Shown here piece by piece: positions 1 to 7,820 of a stretch of DNA of 64,000 nucleotides. The notes under the pieces were generated by a model. It searched no databases and was not told the origin of the DNA. It was given only the letters and a program-made list of their open reading frames with translations. Every line of letters begins with the position of its first letter. The stretch's first letter is position 1. The stretch comes from Demequina pelophila (GTDB lineage Bacteria; Actinomycetota; Actinomycetes; Actinomycetales; Demequinaceae). Made by a program: the position numbers and the translations under genes. The stretch covers positions 62,001-126,000 of the forward strand of contig NZ_BBLY01000006.1 in NCBI RefSeq assembly GCF_000971175.1, in the 5' to 3' direction.

Positions 1-1
1 G

Positions 2-430
2 TTCGGCGGCATCTTCTTCGTGTTCTTCGGGATCGGGATCGACCCGCGCGACCTGTGGCCGGTCCTCCTGCCCGCCCTCGCCCTCGCCCTCGTCACGGGC
101 GTGACCAAGGTGGGCACGGGCATCTGGGCGGCCCGCCAGGCGGGCATCGGCCCCAAGGGCCAGTGGCGCACCGGACTGTCCCTGGTGCCGCGCGGGGAGT
201 TCTCGATCGTCATCGCGGGGCTCGGCGTCTCCGCCGGCATCCAGCCGCTGCTGGGACCCCTCGCGGCCGCGTACGTGCTCATCCTCGCGGTCGTCGGCTC
301 GGTGCTCATGCGCTACGCCGACCGCATCCCGTCCCCGTTGAAGAAGCCCGCGGCGCGCCACCCTCGCACCTCGCGGCCGCCGCGCTCGTCGAAGTCGGCC
401 GGCTCGTCGAGGACCGCCCCGGGCGTGTGA
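2..430 (+). CDS. Cation:proton antiporter, C-terminal part
   Basis: This is the 3' end of a gene that begins before the window; the reading frame is open from base 2. The visible part has hydrophobic segments and the stretch RGEFSIVIAGLG, a hallmark of CPA2/KefB-type monovalent cation:proton antiporters. It would exchange Na+ or K+ for protons across the cytoplasmic membrane. After the last membrane segment the protein ends in a basic, Ser/Arg/Pro-rich tail of about 35 residues that looks disordered. An 11-bp inverted repeat follows the stop. No regulatory TrkA-type domain is visible in this fragment. The family call is fairly secure; the ion cannot be told from this piece. Confidence 0.75.
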   Translation, partial: FGGIFFVFFGIGIDPRDLWPVLLPALALALVTGVTKVGTGIWAARQAGIGPKGQWRTGLSLVPRGEFSIVIAGLGVSAGIQPLLGPLAAAYVLILAVVGSVLMRYADRIPSPLKKPAARHPRTSRPPRSSKSAGSSRTAPGV

Positions 431-440
431 GACCATGTGC

Positions 441-491
441 CATCCTCCCCGCTCGGGGCCCCGGCCCCACGGATGACCATCGGGGAGGATG
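441..491. terminator. Inverted repeat downstream of the antiporter
   Basis: Arms CATCCTCCCCG (441-451) and CGGGGAGGATG (481-491) pair perfectly over 11 bp around a 29-nt loop that itself holds GGGGCC/GGCCCC runs. It starts 11 nt after the antiporter stop codon. There is no T-tract, as is common in high-GC genomes. It is probably a terminator; a regulatory site for the MFS gene is the alternative. Confidence 0.45.
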
Positions 492-568
492 CGCCGGTCA
501 CGTCGCGCGGTTGGCGTGGCACGCGCAAGGACGCGCACCCTTGACGATCCTCCGAGGTGCCTAGCTCC

Positions 569-1924
569 ATGCTCTCTCCGTATCGCGACATCCTGTCGTT
601 GCCCGGCGCCCGCGCGTTCACCGCGTGGGGGCTGCTCGCGCGCGTGCAGATGGGGCTCACCGGCCTGGGCACGTTCCTGCTGGTCCAGCTCGAGTACGGC
701 CGCTACGAGTACGCCGGCATGGTGGTCGCCGCGATCGCGGTGTCCTATGCGGCGATCTCCCCTCAGGTGGGCCGCCTGGTCGACGCGTACGGCCAGTCGC
801 GCGTGCTGCGCTGGGGCTTCGCGGTCGCGATCGCGGGCCGGCTCGCGATGATCGCGGCCGTGCTCGCGCACCAGCCCATCTGGGTGGTGCTGTGCCTCGC
901 GCCGCTGTTCGCCGCGGGCGGCACGCAGTCGACGCACACCCGCGCCCGCTGGACGCACGTGGTCCCCGACCGCCACGCCCTCAACACCGCGTTCTCGCTC
1001 GAATCCTCGCTCGAGGAGGTGCTGTTCATCGGCGGGCCCGCCATCGCGACCATCCTCGCCACCCAGGTCGCGTCCTGGGTCCCCGCGGCGGTCGCGGTCG
1101 TCAGCCTCGCCGTGGGCGGCTACGGCTTCCTGGCGCTCACGGACACCGAGCCGCCGGCCCGCCGCCGCGACGCCCGCCGCCGCCAGGGTGAGCTGCAGCA
1201 CGCGAGCGCGCTCGTCATCGACGGGTCGATGCCGCGCATCGGCGCCGCCGCGTCGACCGCATCGGCCCACCCGCCCGCCCGCCGCAGCTACCGCGGCGCG
1301 CTGCGCGGCCACCTGCTGGTCACCACGCCCGCCCTCGTGGTCACCACGGTGATCTTCGCGACGCAGGGCGCACTGTTCGCCTCCGTCGATGCCTCCACCG
1401 TCGCGTTCGCCGAGGAGCTGGGGCATCAGCACTGGTCCGGCCCGGTGCTCGCCGTGTTCGCGCTCGGCTCGCTCACCGGCGGGCTCCTCTACGGCTCGCG
1501 CGCCTGGACCCGCACGCTCGCGTCCCGCCTGCTGTGGGGCGTCTCCGCGACCGGGCTGGGCGCCGCATCGTTCATCCTCGCGCCCAACCTGGCCGTGCTC
1601 GGCGCGCTGATGTTCATCACGGGCCTCGCGATCGCGCCCACCATGGCCGTGGGCGACGGCGTCACGCACGCCCTGGTCCCGCGCTCCCGCCTGACCGAGG
1701 GCATGACGTGGACGCGCACCGGCATGGACCTGGGGATCGCGGCCGGGGCGTGGCTGGCCGGCTGGATCATCGACCGGCATGGCTCCGAGGGCGGCTTCCT
1801 GGTCACGGCGGTGGCCGGGCTGCTGGGCGTCGCGGTCGCCGGCGCGGCCTGGCGCTACCTGCGCACCCGCCGCGCCTACGAGGAGCAGGTGAGCCGCGAC
1901 GAGCCGCTCGCCGTCGCGGGATGA
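569..1924 (+). CDS. MFS family transporter
   Basis: This 451-residue integral membrane protein is built of about 12 hydrophobic segments with a long hydrophilic, Arg-rich loop in the middle (about residues 195-235), the normal two-bundle layout of major facilitator superfamily carriers. The first half carries an Arg/Gly-rich region after the second helix (VGRLVDAYGQSRVLRWG), resembling the MFS signature between helices 2 and 3. The substrate cannot be read from sequence; the closest general class is drug or metabolite efflux. I chose the ATG at 569 rather than a GTG at 557 because a GAGG Shine-Dalgarno at 553-556 sits at a usable distance only from the ATG. The acetyltransferase gene follows after 7 bp, so the two are probably cotranscribed. 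Confidence 0.75.
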   Translation: MLSPYRDILSLPGARAFTAWGLLARVQMGLTGLGTFLLVQLEYGRYEYAGMVVAAIAVSYAAISPQVGRLVDAYGQSRVLRWGFAVAIAGRLAMIAAVLAHQPIWVVLCLAPLFAAGGTQSTHTRARWTHVVPDRHALNTAFSLESSLEEVLFIGGPAIATILATQVASWVPAAVAVVSLAVGGYGFLALTDTEPPARRRDARRRQGELQHASALVIDGSMPRIGAAASTASAHPPARRSYRGALRGHLLVTTPALVVTTVIFATQGALFASVDASTVAFAEELGHQHWSGPVLAVFALGSLTGGLLYGSRAWTRTLASRLLWGVSATGLGAASFILAPNLAVLGALMFITGLAIAPTMAVGDGVTHALVPRSRLTEGMTWTRTGMDLGIAAGAWLAGWIIDRHGSEGGFLVTAVAGLLGVAVAGAAWRYLRTRRAYEEQVSRDEPLAVAG

Positions 1925-1931
1925 TGGCCCC

Positions 1932-2441
1932 GTGATCCGCACCGCCGACGCGATGGCCGACTCCCCCGCCATCGCCCGCATCTACGACCACTACGTCCGC
2001 CACGACACCGCCACGTTCGAGACCGAGCCGGTGTCCGCCGACGTGCTCCGCACGCGCATCGAGGCGGTGGCCGCGCGCGGGCTGCCGTGGATCGTGGCCG
2101 AGGACGACGGCCGGGTCGTGGGATACGCGTACGCCGCGCCGTTCCGCGACCGCGCGGCCTACGCGCACACGCTCGAGTCGACCATCTACCTCGACCACGG
2201 CGCGCGCCGCGCCGGGCTGGGCACGGCGCTCTACGCGGAGCTGCTCGCGCGCCTGCGTGCGCTGCCCGGCTCCTGCGCCCACGCCCCCGTCCACTCGGTG
2301 ATGGGGGTGATCGCGCTGCCGCACCCGGGGTCCGTGGCCCTGCACGAGCGGCTGGGCTTCACGCACGTGGGCACGGTGCGCGACGCCGGGCTCAAGTTCG
2401 ACCGGTGGATCGACGTGGGGTACTGGCAGCTGTTGCTGTAG
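1932..2441 (+). CDS. GNAT N-acetyltransferase, phosphinothricin/methionine-sulfoximine type
   Basis: This 169-residue protein has the single-domain length and layout of the Pat/Bar/MnaT branch of GNAT acetyltransferases. It opens with the family's typical 'IRTA...DSPAIARIYDHYV' type start and has the acetyl-CoA pyrophosphate-binding loop RRAGLGTAL at residues 92-100, followed by the VALHERLGF segment. Members acetylate the amino group of L-phosphinothricin, methionine sulfoximine or methionine sulfone, or act on ordinary amino acids. It starts with GTG 7 bp after the MFS gene; resistance enzyme plus exporter is a plausible pairing but this is inference. Nothing is missing or broken. Confidence 0.8.
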   Translation: MIRTADAMADSPAIARIYDHYVRHDTATFETEPVSADVLRTRIEAVAARGLPWIVAEDDGRVVGYAYAAPFRDRAAYAHTLESTIYLDHGARRAGLGTALYAELLARLRALPGSCAHAPVHSVMGVIALPHPGSVALHERLGFTHVGTVRDAGLKFDRWIDVGYWQLLL

Positions 2442-2506
2442 CCGCGCCGGCGGCCCTCCCGACCCCTCCGCGGGCACTCACCAGGGATGACAGGGTTGCA
2501 TCACCC

Positions 2507-2535
2507 TTGCCATCCGAGGCCTCGCGCGCCACACT
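2507..2535 (+). promoter_or_regulatory. Candidate promoter of the pilin gene
   Basis: TTGCCA and CACACT are separated by 17 nt, fitting a sigma-A-like -35/-10 pair. The -10 would place the start of transcription near 2542, about 20 nt upstream of the pilin ATG, leaving room for the strong AGGGGGG Shine-Dalgarno at 2551. The CACACTGG octamer recurs upstream of tag. Confidence 0.4.
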
Positions 2536-2561
2536 GGCGACTGAGCCTTGAGGGGGGCGAC

Positions 2562-2987
2562 ATGAGGACCTTGCGCCGTAGCAGCGACCGCGGATTCACG
2601 ATGGTGGAACTTCTGGTGGTGATCATCATCATCGGGATCCTGGCGGCCTTCGCGATTCCCATCTACCTGAACCAGCAGGCGAAGGCCGCGGACTCGGCAG
2701 CACAGTCCGACGCGATGAACCTGGGCATCCAGATCCGCATCGCCTTCGATGAGGACACGACCACGGTCGTTGTCGATGACGACACCGTGGACGGCAACAA
2801 CGTCTACACGATCAACGGCACCCCGGTGCTGGGCGTCTCCCCGGGCGTCGAGCTCGTCACCTTCGAGGGCGGCTCGAGCCCCGAGGATTGGTGCGTGCAG
2901 CTCAAGCACCCCAAGGGCTACGTGTCGAACAATCCTGGCGTCCGGTTCGACTCCCAACACGGCTACGTCGAGAACGCCGCCTGCTAG
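2562..2987 (+). CDS. Type IV pilin-like protein (prepilin), orphan
   Basis: This 141-residue protein starts with a short basic leader (MRTLRRSSDRG) followed by FTMVELLVVIIIIGILAA, the class III signal of type IV prepilins: cleavage by prepilin peptidase after Gly11, N-methylated Phe at +1 and Glu at +5. The hydrophobic N-terminal helix is followed by an acidic, soluble C-terminal domain. The two cysteines, one in DWCVQL and one as the last residue, could form the C-terminal disulfide loop typical of pilins. A strong AGGGGGG ribosome site precedes the ATG. No assembly ATPase, prepilin peptidase or other pilin is in the window, so its machinery must be elsewhere. It could be a pilus subunit, a minor pilin or a competence-type pseudopilin. 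Confidence 0.85.
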   Translation: MRTLRRSSDRGFTMVELLVVIIIIGILAAFAIPIYLNQQAKAADSAAQSDAMNLGIQIRIAFDEDTTTVVVDDDTVDGNNVYTINGTPVLGVSPGVELVTFEGGSSPEDWCVQLKHPKGYVSNNPGVRFDSQHGYVENAAC

Positions 2988-3026
2988 GAGGCGCTCCGCG
3001 CCCACGACGGGCGCCGCCACGCGAAG

Positions 3027-3059
3027 CGGCCCGACGCCCCTGAGTGGGGCGCCGGGCCG
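3027..3059. terminator. Bidirectional terminator between pilin and metE
   Basis: Strong stem-loop: 3027-3040 pairs with 3046-3059 (13 of 14 positions, one A-C mismatch) around a 5-nt loop TGAGT. It lies between two convergent genes, 40 bp after the pilin stop and 42 bp from the metE stop, so it can end both transcripts. No U-tract. Confidence 0.7.
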
Positions 3060-3100
3060 GGAGGCCGAGCGTGGCGGGCGCGGCGAAGCTCGACGAGCCG

Positions 3101-5422
3101 CTACGCGCGCACGGCGCGCGTCGCCGCGAGCATGTGCTCGAGCGACGCGGTGGTCTCCTCGTAGCCGCGGGTCTTGAGGCCGCAGTCCGGGTTGACCCAC
3201 AGCTGGCGGCCCGGGATGGACTCCTTGGCCAGCGTGAGCAGCTCCGTAATCTCCGCGGTCGAGGGCACACGCGGCGAGTGGATGTCCCACACGCCGGGGC
3301 CGATCTGCCGCTCGTAGCCGTGGTCGCGGATGGCGGGCAGCACCTCCATGCGCGAGCGCGCCGCCTCGATGGAGGTCACGTCCGCGTCCAGGCCGTCGAT
3401 CGCGTCGATGATCTCGCCGAACTCCGAGTAGCACAGGTGCGTGTGGACCTGGGTGTCGTCCTTGGCGCCGGCGGTCGCCAGCCGGAAGGAGTTCACCGAC
3501 CACTCGAGGTACGCCGCCTGGTCCTTGCGCTTGAGCGGAAGGAGTTCGCGCAGCGCGGGCTCGTCGACCTGGATGATGCCGATGCCGGCGTCCTCGAGGT
3601 CGCGGACCTCGTCGCGCAGGGCGAGCGCCACCTGGTTGGCGGTCACGCCCAGGGGCTGGTCGTCGCGCACGAAGGACCACGCGAGGATGGTGACCGGCCC
3701 GGTGAGCATGCCCTTGACGGGGCGCTCCGACAGCGACTGGGCGTACTCGGCCCAGCGCACGGTCATGGGCTCGGGACGCGCGACGTCGCCCCACAGGATC
3801 GACGGACGCGTGCACCGCGAGCCGTAGGACTGCACCCAGCCGTTCTTGGTGACGTCGAAGCCGTCGAGCAGCTCCGCGAAGTACTGCACCATGTCGTTGC
3901 GCTCGGCCTCGCCGTGCACCAGCACGTCGAGCCCCAGGTCCTCCTGGAGACGCACCACGCGCTGGATCTCCGCGCGCATCGCCTCTTCGTAGGCGGCGTC
4001 GTCGAGCGCGCCCTTGGCCCACGCGGCGCGCGCCTTGCGGATCTCGGGCGTCTGCGGGAAGGAGCCGATGGTGGTGGTCGCGAGCTCCGGCAGCGCGAAG
4101 CGCGCGTCCTGGGCCGCGGCGCGCACCGAGTACTCGGCGCGGTCGAGGTCCGCGGGCGTCACGGCCTCGAGCGCCGTGCGCACGTCCGCGCGGTTGGTGC
4201 CCGGGTGAGCCTTGCGCGAGGCGAGGGCGGCGCGGGTGGCGGCCAGCGCATCGGCCACCGCCTCCTCGCCCTCGGCGCGCACCTTGGCGAGGGTGGCGAC
4301 CTCCCAGACCTTCTCGTCCGCGAAGGCGAGCCAGCTGAGCAGCTCCTCGCCCAGGTGCTCCTCGCCCTTGATGGTGTGGGGGACGTGGAACAGCGAGGTG
4401 GAGGTGCCGATGGTGACGGCGGCGCCGAGCGCCTCGACCTCCGCGGCCTTGCGCAGCGCGGCGTCGAGGTCGGTGCGCCAGATGTTGTGGCCGTCGACCA
4501 CGCCGGCGACCACGGTGAGGCCCGTGAGGTCGACGCCCGTGGGGACGGAACCGCGCACCAGGTCGAGCGAGACGGCCTCGACGCCGGAGTCCTTGAGGAC
4601 CGGCAGAGCGTCGTCGAGCGCGTTGTACGGCGCGGCGACGAGCAGCGCGGGTCGGTTCGCGAGCGACGCGAGCGAGCCGTAGACCTTGGCGGCGTTCGCG
4701 AGCACCTCCTCGCGGGGCGCGTCGATGTCCGCGACCAGGATGGGCTCGTCGATCTGCACCCACTCCGCGCCGGCGGACTTGAACGCCTCGAGGAGGTTGC
4801 CGTAGACCTCGAGCACGTCCTCGAGACGCTCGATGGGACGGAAGCCCTCGGGTGCCTCGTCCGACGCCTTCGACAGGTACAGGAACGTGAGCGGACCGGT
4901 GATGACCGGGCGCGTGAGGTGGCCGGCCTCCTTGGCCTCGACGAACTGGTCGACCCAGCGCGTGCTCGACATCGCGAACTCGGTCTCGGGGCCGATCTCC
5001 GGCACCAGGTAGTGGTAGTTGGTGTCGAACCACTTGGTCATCTCGAGCGGCGCCTTGTCGCCCACGCCGCGGGCGAGGGTGGAGTAGCCGGCGAGGTCGA
5101 CGGAGCCGTCCGCGGCGCGCAGGTCCGCGAAGCGCGTGGGCACGGCGCCCAGGGTCACGGCGGCGTCGAGCACGTGGTCGTAGAAGGAGAAGTTCGACGG
5201 GATGGCGGAGGGCTCGGTGAGCCCCAGCCGCGCGAGGCGCTCGAGGTTGGCGAGGCGCAGCTCCTTGGCGGCGGCCTCGAGGTCGGCGGCGGCGGTCGCG
5301 CCCTTCCAGAACGACTCGAGGGCCTTCTTCAGCTCGCGCATTCGGCCGATGCGCGGGTAGCCAAGGATCGTGGCACCGGGGAAGGCGGGCGCAGGGGCAG
5401 GGACGGTGGGCTGCTCTGACAT
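3101..5422 (-). CDS. metE: Cobalamin-independent methionine synthase MetE
   Basis: This 773-residue protein is full length for 5-methyltetrahydropteroyltriglutamate-homocysteine S-methyltransferase, which makes methionine in the cytosol without vitamin B12. The N-terminal half holds the substrate-binding stretch ILGYPRIGRMRELKKALE near residues 20-37. The C-terminal barrel holds the zinc-binding residues His662 and Cys664 (THLCYSEFGE) and Cys747 (NPDCGLKTRG). A second conserved motif, TIGSFPQTPEIR, is also present. It begins with ATG and ends near a shared terminator. The 197-bp upstream region carries a 9-bp palindrome and a 14-bp element also found upstream of metF, so the two genes may share a regulator. 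Identification is very secure. Confidence 0.97.
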   Translation of the reverse strand: MSEQPTVPAPAPAFPGATILGYPRIGRMRELKKALESFWKGATAAADLEAAAKELRLANLERLARLGLTEPSAIPSNFSFYDHVLDAAVTLGAVPTRFADLRAADGSVDLAGYSTLARGVGDKAPLEMTKWFDTNYHYLVPEIGPETEFAMSSTRWVDQFVEAKEAGHLTRPVITGPLTFLYLSKASDEAPEGFRPIERLEDVLEVYGNLLEAFKSAGAEWVQIDEPILVADIDAPREEVLANAAKVYGSLASLANRPALLVAAPYNALDDALPVLKDSGVEAVSLDLVRGSVPTGVDLTGLTVVAGVVDGHNIWRTDLDAALRKAAEVEALGAAVTIGTSTSLFHVPHTIKGEEHLGEELLSWLAFADEKVWEVATLAKVRAEGEEAVADALAATRAALASRKAHPGTNRADVRTALEAVTPADLDRAEYSVRAAAQDARFALPELATTTIGSFPQTPEIRKARAAWAKGALDDAAYEEAMRAEIQRVVRLQEDLGLDVLVHGEAERNDMVQYFAELLDGFDVTKNGWVQSYGSRCTRPSILWGDVARPEPMTVRWAEYAQSLSERPVKGMLTGPVTILAWSFVRDDQPLGVTANQVALALRDEVRDLEDAGIGIIQVDEPALRELLPLKRKDQAAYLEWSVNSFRLATAGAKDDTQVHTHLCYSEFGEIIDAIDGLDADVTSIEAARSRMEVLPAIRDHGYERQIGPGVWDIHSPRVPSTAEITELLTLAKESIPGRQLWVNPDCGLKTRGYEETTASLEHMLAATRAVRA

Positions 5423-5502
5423 GGTTCCTCAACGAGGGTCGGTGCGCGGCGGGCTCGCCATTGCGCTTGGTCGACGCTGACGGCGCGCCGAAGTGTGCCG
5501 GA

Positions 5503-5508
5503 ATCCTA
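5503..5508 (-). promoter_or_regulatory. Candidate -10 of the metE promoter
   Basis: On the minus strand this reads TAGGAT, a good actinobacterial -10 hexamer, and would give a leader of about 75 nt. The match at -35 (TAGTCA, 17 nt upstream) is weak, as expected for an activated or regulated promoter. The palindrome at 5541-5570 lies just upstream. Confidence 0.4.
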
Positions 5509-5540
5509 ACGCGCGCAGGCGTCGCTGACTAGGCCCTTGG

Positions 5541-5570
5541 TGCCAGGGAATGGCAGCATCATCCCTGGCA
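5541..5570. promoter_or_regulatory. 9-bp palindrome upstream of metE (candidate operator)
   Basis: Arms TGCCAGGGA (5541-5549) and TCCCTGGCA (5562-5570) are perfect inverted repeats separated by 12 nt. The site is 33-62 nt upstream of the candidate metE -10 hexamer, where an activator or repressor of the methionine regulon could bind. It could alternatively form an RNA hairpin, but it lies upstream of the predicted start of transcription. Confidence 0.45.
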
Positions 5571-5583
5571 CTCGGTGACATTT
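5570..5583 (-). promoter_or_regulatory. Shared met element, metE copy
   Basis: Minus-strand AAATGTCACCGAGT matches 13 of 14 bases of AAATGGCACCGAGT upstream of metF (7065-7078). It abuts the 9-bp palindrome. A shared element in front of two genes that act in consecutive steps of methionine synthesis suggests common control; the regulator is unknown to me. Confidence 0.4.
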
Positions 5584-5609
5584 GACGATGCGGCGACCGC
5601 CGCATCGTC
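5584..5609 (-). terminator. Terminator of the OsmC gene
   Basis: A perfect 11-bp stem (GACGATGCGGC / GCCGCATCGTC) with a 4-nt loop begins 10 nt after the OsmC stop codon. On the minus strand it is followed by AAA rather than T. It should separate OsmC transcription from metE. The stem contains one copy of the repeated GGACGATGC-type word. Confidence 0.65.
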
Positions 5610-5619
5610 CCCCGGCGGG

Positions 5620-6060
5620 CTAGGCCGGGGCGTCGGCCGGGCGCTCCTCGAGCGCGACCGGCACGCCCGCCTCCACCGTGCGGGAGACGGTGCAGTGACG
5701 GTCGTGCGAGGCCTGGAGGGCGGCGCCGATGCGCGCGCGGGCCTTGTCGCCGTCCTCGCCCTCGGGGAAGGCCAGGTCGAAGAGGACCGTGATGTCCTCG
5801 AGGATGTTGGCGCCGTCCTCGGTCACGTAGGTCGCGGAGGCCTCGACGTCGAAGCGCTCGGGGGCGGCGCGGCGCGAGGTCATCGCGTCGACGTCGATGC
5901 TCGAGCAGCCGGCGATCGCGGCGAGCAGCAGGTCGACCGGGGTGAGCAGACCCTCGCCGCGGCCGAAGCGCAGCTCCGCGCCCTTGGCATTGCGGGCGAT
6001 GTACACGCCCTCGGTCTCGCGGGTGATCTGGACGGAGCGGTGCGAGGTCTGTCGAGTCAT
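5620..6060 (-). CDS. OsmC/Ohr family protein
   Basis: This 146-residue protein is an OsmC-like fold. Such proteins reduce organic hydroperoxides using a pair of cysteines. The first is in the conserved LLAAIAGCSSIDVDAM helix (Cys52) and the second in DRHCTVSRT near residue 123, the usual spacing for the family. It probably acts as a dimer in the cytoplasm. It lies between metF and metE on the same strand, 74 bp after metF, but has its own terminator. The exact substrate (lipid hydroperoxide or other) cannot be told; the YhfA/OsmC-like subgroup is closer than Ohr. Confidence 0.8.
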   Translation of the reverse strand: MTRQTSHRSVQITRETEGVYIARNAKGAELRFGRGEGLLTPVDLLLAAIAGCSSIDVDAMTSRRAAPERFDVEASATYVTEDGANILEDITVLFDLAFPEGEDGDKARARIGAALQASHDRHCTVSRTVEAGVPVALEERPADAPA

Positions 6061-6134
6061 GCGTCGATGGTCGCACGCGGCGAGGCGGCGCCGGACCGCC
6101 CTGGGTCCCGTGCGGGCCCGCCGCCCCTCGGGCC

Positions 6135-7019
6135 TCAGTCCCGCACGAGCGCCATGGCCTCCACCAGCGCGAGCGCCGCCGCGGACTGATTGAACGTGAT
6201 GATGTGGATGCCCGGCGCGCCCGCGTCGAGCAGCTCGCCCGAGAGTCGGGCGGCGAAGTCGACACCGATCGCGCGAGCGTCGTCGTCGTCCGTCGCGGAC
6301 TCGAGCGCGGCGAGCAGCGCGGGCGGCGTGGCGACGCCCGTGAGCTCCTGCGCGCGGACGGCGCGGCGCACGGTGGTGAGCGGCATGACCTCGGGGATGA
6401 TCGGGATGTCGATGCCGGCGGCGGCCGCATCCTCGACGAGCGCCGTGTAGTGGTCCGCCTCGTAGAACACCTGGGTGATGGCGAAGTCCGCGCCCGCGTC
6501 GCGCTTGGCGCGCAGCACCGTGAGCCCGAGTTCTCGCTCGCCCTCCACGGCGTGCTGGGCGGGGAAGGCGGTGACGCCGATGCTCACGTCGACCCCGTGC
6601 GCGGCCGCGACGTCACGGATGAGGGTGACCAGCTCGCTCGCGTACAGCAGCCCCTCGGGGTGCGGGCGCCAGGAGTCCTCGCCGCGCGGCGGGTCCCCGC
6701 GCAGCGCGAGGAAGTCGTGCACGCCCTCCGCGAGGTAGGCCTCGACGACGCCGATGAGCTCCGCCCGGGACTGGCCGACGCACGTGAGGTGGCCGAGCGC
6801 GGGCACCGCCGTGGCCTCGATGAGCCGGTGGATCGCGTCGCGCGAGGTCTCGCGCGTGGTGCCGGACGCGCCGTAGGTGACGGACATGAAGTCCGGCCCC
6901 GTGGCCGCGAGGAGGTCCATGGTGCGCGCGAGGCTCTCCTCGGCCGCGGGGGTGCGCGGAGGGAACAGCTCGTAGGAGAGCGTGGGGCGGCGCGTGGCAA
7001 GGAGGTCGCGGATCGTCAT
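6135..7019 (-). CDS. metF: 5,10-methylenetetrahydrofolate reductase
   Basis: This 294-residue flavoprotein reduces 5,10-methylene-THF to 5-methyl-THF, the methyl donor used by MetE. The conserved opening SYELFPPRTPAAEESL, the MSVTYGASG segment and the ADFAITQVFY motif are all present. The ATG at 7019 (MTIRDLLATRRPT) is preferred to an upstream ATG at 7076 because the family's conserved block starts shortly after it, and because a -10-like TAGGGT lies at 7030-7035, inside the longer reading. No clear Shine-Dalgarno is seen. The gene is divergent from tag. Confidence 0.93.
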   Translation of the reverse strand: MTIRDLLATRRPTLSYELFPPRTPAAEESLARTMDLLAATGPDFMSVTYGASGTTRETSRDAIHRLIEATAVPALGHLTCVGQSRAELIGVVEAYLAEGVHDFLALRGDPPRGEDSWRPHPEGLLYASELVTLIRDVAAAHGVDVSIGVTAFPAQHAVEGERELGLTVLRAKRDAGADFAITQVFYEADHYTALVEDAAAAGIDIPIIPEVMPLTTVRRAVRAQELTGVATPPALLAALESATDDDDARAIGVDFAARLSGELLDAGAPGIHIITFNQSAAALALVEAMALVRD

Positions 7020-7029
7020 GGCGGGGGTC

Positions 7030-7035
7030 ACCCTA
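7030..7035 (-). promoter_or_regulatory. Candidate -10 of the metF promoter
   Basis: Minus-strand TAGGGT ends 10 nt before the metF ATG, so the mRNA would be leaderless or have a leader of a few bases. It supports the shorter metF start. Confidence 0.35.
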
Positions 7036-7064
7036 CGCGCGACATGCCGGGACCTGCTACGGAT

Positions 7065-7078
7065 ACTCGGTGCCATTT
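7065..7078 (-). promoter_or_regulatory. Shared met element, metF copy
   Basis: Minus-strand AAATGGCACCGAGT, 13 of 14 identical to the site upstream of metE, lies 46-59 nt upstream of the metF start and about 30 nt upstream of its candidate -10. The palindrome seen next to the metE copy is not repeated here. Confidence 0.4.
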
Positions 7079-7229
7079 CCCCTGGTCCGGGGCCGGATCG
7101 GGGCGACGCCGAGGGGTCGGCCGGTGGTCACAGCACCCCACACCCAGGGCCGATGTCCCCGTCCCCTGCCTGGCGCCCCTCCTCCCCAGGCCGCGAGAGT
7201 CAGGCTCCCGCGCCAGGCGCGCGCCGGGC

Positions 7230-7235
7230 CACACT
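7230..7235 (+). promoter_or_regulatory. -10 element of tag (leaderless type)
   Basis: CACACT followed by 6 nt and the tag ATG. The start of transcription is expected at or near the A of the ATG, and no Shine-Dalgarno is present. Confidence 0.45.
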
Positions 7236-7241
7236 GGGGCC

Positions 7242-7811
7242 ATGATCGAGGAACGGCACGACCTGCTCCGCTGCTTCGGCAATGGCGACCCGCTGTACGA
7301 GCGCTATCACGACGAGGAGTGGGGGCTGCCGGTCTACGGGGACCAGGCGCTGCTCGAGCGGATCGTGCTCGAGGGCGCCCAGTCCGGGCTCTCGTGGCTC
7401 ACCATCCTGCGCAAGCGCGAGGGCTACCGCGAGGCGTTCGCCGGCTTCGACCCCTTCGTGCTCGCCGAGTTCACCCCGCGCGACGTCGAGGACCTGCTGC
7501 AGGACACGCGCATCGTCCGCAACCGCCGCAAGATCGAGTCCGCGATCACCAACGCGTGGGCCACGGTGGGACTGCGCGACCAGGGCACGAGCCTCCACGA
7601 GCTGTTCTGGTCGTTCGCGCCGGAGCCGCGGGCCGAGCCGCCCGCGACGTGGGCCGACGTGCCGGCGCAGACGCCGGAGTCGGTCGCGCTCGCCAAGGCC
7701 CTCAAGAAGGCGGGGTTCGTGTTCGTGGGGCCCACGACCATGTACGCGGCGATGCAGGCATGCGGCCTGGTGAACGACCACATTGCGGGGTGTGTGGCCC
7801 GTCGGGCCTGA
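7242..7811 (+). CDS. tag: DNA-3-methyladenine glycosylase I
   Basis: This 189-residue base-excision repair enzyme removes 3-methyladenine from alkylated DNA. It follows the E. coli Tag sequence closely: CFGNGDPLYERYHDEEWG, LEGAQSGLSW, and the end motif LVNDHIAGC. The four zinc ligands that snap the N- and C-termini together are in place: Cys11, His23, His180 and Cys184. The start ATG is preceded by a -10-like hexamer at 6 nt and no ribosome site, so a leaderless mRNA is likely. It converges with the Nudix gene, only 9 bp away, which is also a nucleotide-damage enzyme. Confidence 0.95.
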   Translation: MIEERHDLLRCFGNGDPLYERYHDEEWGLPVYGDQALLERIVLEGAQSGLSWLTILRKREGYREAFAGFDPFVLAEFTPRDVEDLLQDTRIVRNRRKIESAITNAWATVGLRDQGTSLHELFWSFAPEPRAEPPATWADVPAQTPESVALAKALKKAGFVFVGPTTMYAAMQACGLVNDHIAGCVARRA

Positions 7812-7820
7812 CGGAAGCGG

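Noticed and set aside
5423..5619. Cobalamin or SAM riboswitch upstream of metE
   Set aside because: No B12-box-like conserved core or SAM-I/IV junction could be matched; GAGTGCCAG resembles a SAM-IV start but the closing strand is missing, and the site lies upstream of the likely promoter.
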